Below, piece after piece: positions 1 through 5,908 of a DNA stretch of 7,672 nt (positions are counted from its first letter, which is position 1; every line of letters starts with the position of its first letter). Below the pieces are notes generated by a model. The model saw nothing but the letters and a program-made list of their open reading frames with translations, made no database searches and was not told the origin of the DNA. A program made the translations under genes and the position numbers. This stretch comes from Pedosphaera sp. Lineage in GTDB: Bacteria > Verrucomicrobiota > Verrucomicrobiia > Limisphaerales > SXTU01. The stretch lies in the NCBI GenBank assembly GCA_009695395.1, contig SIBB01000158.1:1-7672 (forward strand), in the 5' to 3' direction.

Positions 1-2106
1 GATGCCGTCCGCCTGCGCCTGCGCCTGCTCAATCTCCGTCTTGAGTCCGGCAATCTGGTTCTTGCGGCCCAGGATGGAGGACGGGGCTTTCCCGTTCGCA
101 GCGCCGCTCAAGTAGCCGCCGGTGAAAATGCCTTGGCGGTTGAGCAAATCGCCCGTGAGCGTGGCGAAGTTGTAAGCTCCGTTGCACGCCTGCCACGCCG
201 CCGTGGCCGCAGCGAGGTCGGCGACGATGCGGGTGTTGCCGAGCAGTCCACTGATGAGATAGGCGACGGATTCATCCGCCTCGATCACCTTTAACGCGGA
301 TTCGCCGGGCGCGTCCGCTGCAGCTTCGGCGGGCTTGAAGTCAGGGTTCTTCAAGCCGAGGCAGCCGATGTTGGCGCGGCCCTTCTTGTTCGCGCTCAAG
401 TCCGCGAAGATTTCGTGCGCGGCCTCGGGCTGCTCGGCGAGCACGAGCTGGAGGTGGTGGCCCAGCGCACTCTCGCCGGCGACGATATACTGGTCCGGCA
501 CGCGGATGCGGTCCGCGAGCGTGCCGAGCGCGAGCTTGGACTGCTTGAGCGCGGCCTGCGCGCCCGCGCCGAAACCCTCGTGGCTGGTCTGCAACTGCTC
601 CAGCACGTTGAGCCGCGACTTCACGCCGGCCTGCGCGCGGAGGATGGTGTCCAGCTCGTGGCTAACTGAGTTGATTTCCCCCTGGATGTCGCGCAGCCGC
701 TTCTGCCGTTCCTCGACCGTCCCGCGTTGGGCGACGACGCTGAGCTTCTCCGTCTCGACGTTCGCGGCGAACTCCGTGAGGCGCGATTCGAGCCGGCTGC
801 GTTCCTCCTCAAGCTGAATCTTCTCCGAGGAAAGTTTCTCCAGCCGCACGACGTTGCCCTGCTTCTGCAGGTCGAGCGCGTTGATTTCGTTGCGCACGCG
901 GCTGAGTTGCTGCGAGGAGTTGAACGCCTCCGTCTGTGCGCGGCGGAGATCCTCCTGCCGCGTGATGAGCTCGCGCTCGACCGCCTGGACGGCCTGCTGC
1001 TTCGCGCTGAGTTCGCCGCGCAAGGCTTCGAGCTTCTGCTGCGACTCGGCGAGGCGCTGGGTGACGGCGACGTGTTCCTGCCGCGCGTAACCAATGCGCT
1101 CCTCGGACTCGTTGATGTCGCGGAAGGCCTTCGTGTTCTGCGCCTCCAGCTCGCGGAGCCGCTCCTCGTTGAACTGGATGCGATGGTCGTGATGCTCGCT
1201 TTGGCCTTTGAGTTCGAGGCCCTGCTGGCGCGATGTGTTGATTTCAGCGTCGAGGTCGGAGAGGCGATGCCGAAGTTGCTGAAGCTCGTCCTCGCTGCGC
1301 AAGACACTCTGCGAAAGGTCTTCCATCTCCGCACGAAGTTGCTCGCCCTCAACCGTGCGCTGGGAAATCTCGCCTTGCAGGCAATCGAACTGATGCCGCG
1401 CGAACTGCGTGTCGAGATGCTGTAACTCCATCGCGACCTGCTTGTAGCGGCGGGCCTTGCCAGCTTGGCGCTGGAGCGAGCCGATTTGCCGCTTCACCTC
1501 GCGGATGAGGTCATCGACGCGCAGCAGGTTTTGGTCGGTGTGCTCGAGCTTGCGGAGCGACTCCTTCTTCTGCGCCTTGAACTTCGTGATGCCCGCCGCC
1601 TCCTCGAATACCATGCGCCGGTCCTCGGGCTTGCTCTGGATGATTTGCGTGATGTGGCCCTGCGCCATGATGGAGTAGCTGGTCTTCCCCATCCCCGTGC
1701 CCATGAAGAACTGCTGAATGTCGCGCAAGCGGCACGGCACCTTGTTGATGTAATACTCCGAGCCGCCGTCGCGGAAGATGCGCCGCGTGATCGTAATCTC
1801 GTTGAAAGCCATCTCGACGCCTGCCGCCTTGAGTTGCTCGGCATCCACGTCGCCGATGGTCAAGGAAACCTCCGCCATGCCGAGCGGTCGGCGACTGTCC
1901 GTGCCGTTGAAAATCACGTCTGCCATCTCGCCACCGCGCAGCGCGCGGGCCGACTGCTCACCCAGCACCCAGCGGATGGCATCGGCCACGTTGGACTTGC
2001 CGCAGCCATTCGGCCCGACGACGGCGGTGATGCCGGGTTGGAAGTTGAGCGAGGTCTTGTCCGCGAAGGACTTGAAGCCAAGAACTGTGAGGTTCTTCAG
2101 ATACAT
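1..2106 (-). CDS. smc: Chromosome segregation ATPase SMC, N-terminal 702 residues (C-terminus outside window)
   Basis: SMC is the cytoplasmic ATPase of the bacterial condensin (with ScpA/ScpB) that compacts and segregates the chromosome. The frame is open from the ATG at 2106 to the left edge. The start begins MYLKNLTVLGFKSFAD, the usual SMC N-terminus. Seen in the sequence: Walker A GPNGCGKSN at residues 31-39; VLGEQSA just after it; the Q-loop region around Gln149 (AQGHITQII, then FEEAAGITKFK); a long charged heptad-rich coiled-coil arm from about 170 to 505; and a globular hinge from about 508 to 670 ending in GIFTGGYLSGA. The second arm is just starting at residue 702. Bacterial SMCs are roughly 1,150-1,300 residues, so the ABC signature (LSGG), Walker B and D-loop lie outside. 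No frameshift or internal stop was found on codon-by-codon reading. No clear Shine-Dalgarno precedes the start. Family assignment is essentially certain; function is inferred from the family. Confidence 0.97.
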   Translation of the reverse strand, partial: MYLKNLTVLGFKSFADKTSLNFQPGITAVVGPNGCGKSNVADAIRWVLGEQSARALRGGEMADVIFNGTDSRRPLGMAEVSLTIGDVDAEQLKAAGVEMAFNEITITRRIFRDGGSEYYINKVPCRLRDIQQFFMGTGMGKTSYSIMAQGHITQIIQSKPEDRRMVFEEAAGITKFKAQKKESLRKLEHTDQNLLRVDDLIREVKRQIGSLQRQAGKARRYKQVAMELQHLDTQFARHQFDCLQGEISQRTVEGEQLRAEMEDLSQSVLRSEDELQQLRHRLSDLDAEINTSRQQGLELKGQSEHHDHRIQFNEERLRELEAQNTKAFRDINESEERIGYARQEHVAVTQRLAESQQKLEALRGELSAKQQAVQAVERELITRQEDLRRAQTEAFNSSQQLSRVRNEINALDLQKQGNVVRLEKLSSEKIQLEEERSRLESRLTEFAANVETEKLSVVAQRGTVEERQKRLRDIQGEINSVSHELDTILRAQAGVKSRLNVLEQLQTSHEGFGAGAQAALKQSKLALGTLADRIRVPDQYIVAGESALGHHLQLVLAEQPEAAHEIFADLSANKKGRANIGCLGLKNPDFKPAEAAADAPGESALKVIEADESVAYLISGLLGNTRIVADLAAATAAWQACNGAYNFATLTGDLLNRQGIFTGGYLSGAANGKAPSSILGRKNQIAGLKTEIEQAQAQADGI

Positions 2107-2157
2107 GGGCGGAGTCTAAACCCAATATCCGGTAGGGTGTAAAGCGGAAACACACCA

Positions 2158-2187
2158 TATGTAGGGGTGACTTATTCACAATCGCAA
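2158..2187 (-). promoter_or_regulatory. Weak candidate promoter for smc
   Basis: On the minus strand TTGCGA (2182-2187) is separated by 18 bases from TACATA (2158-2163), upstream of the smc ATG at 2106. The -35 matches 4 of 6 and the -10 only 3 of 6 of the sigma-70 consensus, so this is a guess. Its only support is position: it lies in the 103-bp gap between the oxidoreductase stop and the smc start, the most AT-rich stretch nearby. The DnaA-box-like 9-mer at 2172-2180 would fall inside the spacer. smc could instead be transcribed by read-through from the oxidoreductase gene. Confidence 0.2.
2172..2180 (+). promoter_or_regulatory. Perfect DnaA-box 9-mer upstream of smc
   Basis: TTATTCACA matches the DnaA-box consensus TTATNCACA at every position. 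It is intergenic, 66 bases upstream of the smc start. A match with eight fixed positions is expected about 0.2 times on both strands of a window this size at even base composition, and less in GC-rich DNA, so chance is not excluded. I saw no second good box nearby, so this is not an origin. If functional, it would more likely be a regulatory DnaA site affecting smc expression. Confidence 0.35.
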
Positions 2188-2199
2188 TTCCCAGCAATT
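2184..2199 (+). repeat. Two GCAATT direct repeats spaced one helical turn apart
   Basis: GCAATT occurs at 2184-2189 and again at 2194-2199, giving a 10-bp period. The pair lies between the oxidoreductase stop and the smc start, beside the DnaA box and overlapping the candidate -35 element. Two same-face hexamers could be a regulator binding site, but the repeat is short and may be coincidence. Confidence 0.3.
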
Positions 2200-2209
2200 T
2201 CACAGAAAC

Positions 2210-3385
2210 TCAAACCGCAACCCATCTCCCGCGCTTGCTGCTCTGCAAAATCGCCTCACACAGCTTCACCTCGTGATGTCCGTCCTCCGCTGTGGCGAAA
2301 ATGACCGGCGTCTTGCGTCCGCTGGCGATGTGCTGATAGACGGCGCGGTAGTGCATCTTGTGGCTGTCGGGAAAACCCTCGGGATGGCCGCCGGGATAAT
2401 CGGTGAAGCCCGCGACGTCCTCGCTGAAGCCGGCGGTGGCGCGCTGGAGAATTTGGTTCGGTTCGTCGCGGCGGCCGACGAGGATTTCGTTCGGTTGCTG
2501 CAAGTCCCACCGCACGCTGCCCTTCGTGCCGTAGATGCCGAGCGCGAGGCTGCACTTCCAGCCGGCGGCGACCTGCGAGATGGAGGCATTGGCGTGAGTG
2601 CCGTTCGCGAATCCGTGCGCCGCCTTGCCAAACTTGAGCAGCACCGTGCCAAAGTCCTCCGTGTCGCAGCGATAGGGCAGCATCGTCTTCGGGTCCAGCT
2701 TCGCGAAGGTCTGCACTTCGCCCGTGGGCCGGTAGCGGGTCTTGTGAAAGGTCTCCAAGTGCGCAAAGACCGCCTCCGCCTTCGCGCCGAGGATGAAGCT
2801 GACCGCGTCAATCCAGTGCGTGCCGATGTCGCCGACGGCGCGGAGCTTGCCCCCCTCGCTGGCGAGTAGGCGCCAGTTGTAGTCCGTGGCTTGGAGCAGC
2901 CAGTCTTGGAAGAAATGGCCTTGGACATGGATGATTTGGCCGAGGTCGCCGCGCTCGACCAGCGCGCGCATCTGGAGCACGGCGGGGAAGAAGCGGCACA
3001 TATAGTTCACGGCGAAGATCGGCGCGTTCTTCTTCTTCACGGCGGCCACCACCTTCGCCGTCTCCTTCGCCGTCATGCCCAGCGGCTTCTCGCAGACGAC
3101 GTGCTTGCCCGCCGCGAGCGCAGCGAGGGATTGCTCGACGTGAACCTTGTTCGGCGAGGTGATGTGGACGACATCCACGTTCGGCGACGCGAGCATGGCC
3201 CGGTAATCGTAGTCGCCATAGACCTCGGGGATGCCCCACTTTGCAGCAGTGGCCTTGGCGTTCTTCGTCGAGCCGCAGATGGCTGTGACCTGCACGCCGA
3301 GGCGCTTGAGCGCTTCGATGTGAACCGGGCCGATGAAGCCAGTTCCGATGACGCCAGCGCGGAGTTGATGCAACGGGATGCTCAT
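2210..3385 (-). CDS. Gfo/Idh/MocA family NAD(P)-dependent oxidoreductase
   Basis: This 391-residue cytoplasmic protein has the two-domain Gfo/Idh/MocA architecture. The family typically oxidises or reduces sugars, inositols or related polyols. Seen: an N-terminal Rossmann fold with GTGFIG (14-19); the EKPLG motif at 99-103, whose Lys100 is the usual catalytic lysine; GDIGTHWID with Asp186, His190 and Asp193 in the substrate/catalytic positions; and a C-terminal PGGHPEGFPD segment (331-340) found in many relatives. I chose the ATG at 3385, which starts MSIPLHQLRAGVIG. The frame also opens 16 codons upstream with a TTG at 3433, but that extension (HGPLASNSGSG...) resembles no family N-terminus. 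Neither start has a Shine-Dalgarno. There is no signal peptide or Tat motif, unlike some PVC homologues. The end of the second strand reads ICGSTKNAK with no acidic residue, so NADP use is possible. The substrate cannot be named. The gene is divergent from the propeller gene and collinear with smc. Confidence 0.93.
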   Translation of the reverse strand: MSIPLHQLRAGVIGTGFIGPVHIEALKRLGVQVTAICGSTKNAKATAAKWGIPEVYGDYDYRAMLASPNVDVVHITSPNKVHVEQSLAALAAGKHVVCEKPLGMTAKETAKVVAAVKKKNAPIFAVNYMCRFFPAVLQMRALVERGDLGQIIHVQGHFFQDWLLQATDYNWRLLASEGGKLRAVGDIGTHWIDAVSFILGAKAEAVFAHLETFHKTRYRPTGEVQTFAKLDPKTMLPYRCDTEDFGTVLLKFGKAAHGFANGTHANASISQVAAGWKCSLALGIYGTKGSVRWDLQQPNEILVGRRDEPNQILQRATAGFSEDVAGFTDYPGGHPEGFPDSHKMHYRAVYQHIASGRKTPVIFATAEDGHHEVKLCEAILQSSKRGRWVAV

Positions 3386-3501
3386 GAACACGAGCGTGCC
3401 TGAACCGCTATTGCTGGCAAGCGGCCCGTGCAAGCAGACTGAGTTATGGAGCTTGAATTGACTTCTCCTCCCAAACCGTTTTTCTACCCGCCGTCAAACG
3501 C
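3386..3501. promoter_or_regulatory. Divergent intergenic promoter region
   Basis: This 116-bp gap separates the oxidoreductase (minus) and the propeller gene (plus), so it should hold promoters for both. For the plus gene, TTGACT (3458-3463) is a 5-of-6 -35 match, but 17 bases later lies only TTTCTA (3481-3486), a poor -10. For the minus gene the best -10-like hexamer is CATAAC, near 3445, without a good -35. Two small inverted repeats are visible: CACG-AG-CGTG at 3390-3399 and TTGC-TG-GCAA at 3411-3420. Both are too short to call operators. The existence of promoters is inferred from gene orientation; none is identified firmly. Confidence 0.4.
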
Positions 3502-4830
3502 ATGAACACAACACGCCTTCTCTTGACCGCCGCGCTGGCCATCGTTTCCACCTCGCTCTCCGCCGCCGAATGGCCGGAGTGGCGGGGGCCCGGCGGGCAA
3601 GGTCACGCGAAGGCCACCGGTCTCCCGGCGGCGTGGAGCGAGACGAACAACGTGACTTGGAAGACGGAGTTACCGGGTCGCGCATGGTCTTCGCCGGTCA
3701 TTGAGGGGAAGAACATCTGGCTGACCACCGCCATCGAGACGCTCGCGAAAAAGGAGGACGCCGACCGCCGCCTCAAGGCCAACACCGGCAACCAACCCCT
3801 CACCGTCCTGGAGAAGGTCGAGTTCCGCGCGCTCTGCGTGGACCGCGATTCTGGCAAGCTCACGCAGAACATCCTGCTCCTGACCGCGCGCGAGCCACAG
3901 TGGGTCCACGGGCTCAACAGCTATGCGTCAGCCACACCGGTCATCGAGGATGGGCAGCTCTATTGCCACTTCGGCGCGATGGGCAACGCCTGCCTCGACA
4001 CGCGCACCAGCAAGGTGCTTTGGACCGACACCAGCCTTGTGGTCCAGCACGAGAACGGCCCCGGCAGCACGCCGGTGCTTTGGAAGAACCTCATGCTCTT
4101 CCACCTCGACGGCAGCGACCAGCAGTTCATCGCCGCGCTGGACAAGCGCACCGGCAAACTCGCTTGGAAGACGCCGCGTTCCGGCGACATGAACAAGGAC
4201 CCGCAGCTCCGCAAATCCTACGGCACGCCACTCATCCTCACCGTCAACGGCAAGGAGCAAATCATCTCACCCGCGTCCGACTGGATTTACTCCTACGACG
4301 ACAATGGCAAGGAGCTGTGGCGCGTAAAGTATGGGATGCTGGGCTTCTCCCTCACGCCTCGCCCGGTGGTCGGGCACGGGATGATTTTCATGAGCACCGG
4401 CTTCATGAAGCCGCAGATGCTGGCGCTGCGCTATCAGGGCTTGGAGAAGCCGGAGATTGCCTGGCGCTCCGAGAAGGGAGCGCCGACGATGCCCTCGCCG
4501 CTGCTGGTCGGGGAGGAACTCTACTTCGCCAACGACGGCGGCATCTTCACGTGTCTCGACGCAAAGACCGGCGCGGAGCACTACCGCGAGCGAATCGGTG
4601 GCAACTACAGTTCCTCACCGACATTTGCCGACGGAAAAATCTACGTTCACAACCGCGAGGGCCTGACCACGGTCATCAAGCCCGGCAAACAATTTGAAGT
4701 GCTGGAGAAGAACCCGCTCCCCGGCAAAATCTTCGCATCCCTCGCCGCCGTAGACCACGCGCTGTTTCTACGCACCGACACAGCGCTGTATCGCATCGAG
4801 AACAAGCCGGCGAAGCAGGCGGCACGGTAA
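3502..4830 (+). CDS. Exported PQQ-like (BamB-like) beta-propeller protein
   Basis: The 442-residue product begins with a Sec-type signal peptide: Arg5, a hydrophobic core (LLLTAALAIV) and a likely signal-peptidase I site near Ala21-Ala22. The mature protein opens EWPEWRGPGGQG, a hallmark of secreted propeller proteins abundant in Planctomycetes and Verrucomicrobia. Eight blade starts of the form S/T-x-P-[VL]...G...[IL][WYF] can be followed, near residues 63, 144, 190, 241, 286, 331, 372 and 412. Turn motifs such as DKRTGKLAWKT (214-224) and DAKTGAEHY (353-361) separate some of them. This fits a complete eight-bladed PQQ-type propeller. There is no CxxCH haem motif and no membrane helix apart from the signal. 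The usual label is 'PQQ-binding-like beta-propeller repeat protein'. Real PQQ binding, dehydrogenase activity or a BamB role is not shown, and a scaffold or binding function in the periplasm is equally possible. It is divergent from the oxidoreductase and convergent with tsaD, with 17 bases between the stops. Confidence 0.9.
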   Translation: MNTTRLLLTAALAIVSTSLSAAEWPEWRGPGGQGHAKATGLPAAWSETNNVTWKTELPGRAWSSPVIEGKNIWLTTAIETLAKKEDADRRLKANTGNQPLTVLEKVEFRALCVDRDSGKLTQNILLLTAREPQWVHGLNSYASATPVIEDGQLYCHFGAMGNACLDTRTSKVLWTDTSLVVQHENGPGSTPVLWKNLMLFHLDGSDQQFIAALDKRTGKLAWKTPRSGDMNKDPQLRKSYGTPLILTVNGKEQIISPASDWIYSYDDNGKELWRVKYGMLGFSLTPRPVVGHGMIFMSTGFMKPQMLALRYQGLEKPEIAWRSEKGAPTMPSPLLVGEELYFANDGGIFTCLDAKTGAEHYRERIGGNYSSSPTFADGKIYVHNREGLTTVIKPGKQFEVLEKNPLPGKIFASLAAVDHALFLRTDTALYRIENKPAKQAAR

Positions 4831-4847
4831 AGCGGACACTGCCCACG
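4831..4847. other. 17-bp convergent gene junction without visible terminator
   Basis: The plus-strand propeller gene ends with TAA at 4828-4830 and the minus-strand tsaD ends with TAG at 4848-4850. The gap is too short for a classical hairpin-plus-U-tract terminator, and none is seen in it or at the two gene ends. Transcripts from the two genes therefore probably overlap at their 3' ends or end by Rho. Confidence 0.6.
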
Positions 4848-5903
4848 CTAAGCAATCGGCCAGCTCGGCTTCACTTCCTCATCCAGCGAAGTCGGCGCGA
4901 CGCCGTGCTGGAGCTTGCGCTCGGCGAGGATGCCCACCATCGCGGCGTTGTCGGTGCAAAGGGATTTGTCAGCGAGCCGAAGCGTTAGTCCGTTGCTGGC
5001 GCAGGCTTCGGCAAGCTGTTTGCGCAGGGCGCGATTACAGGTCACTCCGCCCGACGCAGTCACGCACTGCACACCGAGGCGCTTCGCGGCACGCACGGTC
5101 TTCGTCACCAGCACATCCACGATGGCGGCGCGCACGCTGGCGCAGAGGTCGCGGACGCTCTCCGGGTCGTCGAGGATGAAGGGCTGGTCGCGAAGGAAAT
5201 AGCGCACCGAGGTCTTCAGGCCGCTGAAGCTGAAGTCGTCGTGCAGTTCGCGAATCATCGGGCGCGGGAAGTCGAACGCGCGCGGGTCGCCCTGCTCGGC
5301 GAGCGCGTCCAACTCCGGGCCGCCGGGATAGGGCAGGCCCATGAGCTTCGCGGACTTGTCGAAACACTCGCCCGCCGCGTCGTCCACCGTGCTGCCGAGG
5401 AGGTGGTGCTTCAACTCGGCCTCGACTAACACAAGTATCGTGTGGCCGCCGCTGACGATGAGGGAGACGTTGGGCTGGAAGTTGCCGAAGTCGGCGCGAA
5501 GGGGGGGGTTGTTCGGAGTTCCGGAGTCTAGGTTCGGTGCGACGACAACCCAAGGCGAGTAGAGGTGCGCCTCGTGGTGGTTGATTCCGAAAAAGGGTTT
5601 GTGCAATGCGAAGGCCATCGTCTGTGCGGCCCGCGCACCAATCATCAACGCCTGCGGCAGGCCGGGGCCAATCGTGGCGGCGATGGCGTCGAGTTGCTTC
5701 GGTTGGATATCCGCACCCTCAAGCGCGGACTGCGTGACGGGCGGAAGATTCCGCAGGTGCTCGCGCGTCGCGAGTTCTGGGACGACTCCGCCGTATTCCG
5801 CGTGAAGCTTGATCTGCGAGGCGACGACATTCGCCAGCACGCGTCCGTCGTGGACGACGGCGACGCTGGTTTCATCGCAGGAAGATTCGAGGGCGAGGAG
5901 CAC
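4848..5903 (-). CDS. tsaD: tRNA N6-adenosine threonylcarbamoyltransferase TsaD
   Basis: TsaD, with TsaB and TsaE, transfers the threonylcarbamoyl group from TC-AMP (made by TsaC) to A37 of ANN-decoding tRNAs, forming t6A in the cytoplasm. The 351-residue product has the expected length and motifs: an N-terminal ASKHA fold with ESSCDET (6-12); EYGGVVPELATREH (36-49); the metal ligands His109 and His113 in NHHEAH; VSGGHT (150-155); GGPELDALA (194-202); FSFSGLKTS (224-232); TASGGVTCN (282-290); and CTDNAAM with the third metal ligand Asp318. The start is a GTG at 5903; the reading VLLALESSCDET aligns with the family N-terminus and no ATG lies nearby upstream. It starts 5 bases after the ctpA stop, so translational coupling is likely. 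Between His113 and VSGGHT there is a proline-rich stretch (about 119-143) that looks longer than in the E. coli protein and is encoded partly by a C8 run (5501-5508). The gene is normally essential or near-essential in bacteria. Confidence 0.97.
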   Translation of the reverse strand: MLLALESSCDETSVAVVHDGRVLANVVASQIKLHAEYGGVVPELATREHLRNLPPVTQSALEGADIQPKQLDAIAATIGPGLPQALMIGARAAQTMAFALHKPFFGINHHEAHLYSPWVVVAPNLDSGTPNNPPLRADFGNFQPNVSLIVSGGHTILVLVEAELKHHLLGSTVDDAAGECFDKSAKLMGLPYPGGPELDALAEQGDPRAFDFPRPMIRELHDDFSFSGLKTSVRYFLRDQPFILDDPESVRDLCASVRAAIVDVLVTKTVRAAKRLGVQCVTASGGVTCNRALRKQLAEACASNGLTLRLADKSLCTDNAAMVGILAERKLQHGVAPTSLDEEVKPSWPIA

Positions 5904-5908
5904 CGCGA

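Noticed and set aside
727..2142. Two long plus-strand open frames (727-1425 and 1465-2142) opposite smc
   Set aside because: They lie fully antisense to an intact, motif-rich smc frame, match no family I recognise, and are Leu/Arg/Ala/Glu-rich mirror translations typical of GC-rich coiled-coil genes.
2136..2156. Inverted repeat GGTGT-N11-ACACC upstream of smc
   Set aside because: Only 5-bp arms with an 11-base loop and no U-tract; not convincing as a terminator or operator.
2172..2180. Possible replication origin at the DnaA box
   Set aside because: Only one good box, no cluster, no AT-rich unwinding element, and no dnaA/dnaN/gidA neighbour.
2273..3403. Plus-strand open frames opposite the oxidoreductase (2273-2869 and 2891-3403)
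   Set aside because: Antisense shadows of an intact Gfo/Idh/MocA gene with all key motifs; no homology recognised.
3386..3433. TTG start at 3433 giving a 407-residue oxidoreductase
   Set aside because: The 16 extra residues resemble no family N-terminus, are Gly/Ser-rich, and there is no Shine-Dalgarno; the ATG at 3385 places the Rossmann motif at the normal distance.
3900..4697. A 265-codon plus-strand frame inside the propeller gene
   Set aside because: It overlaps the real frame out of phase, is Arg/His/Gln-rich, lacks a start signal, and the propeller frame has continuous blade motifs across it.
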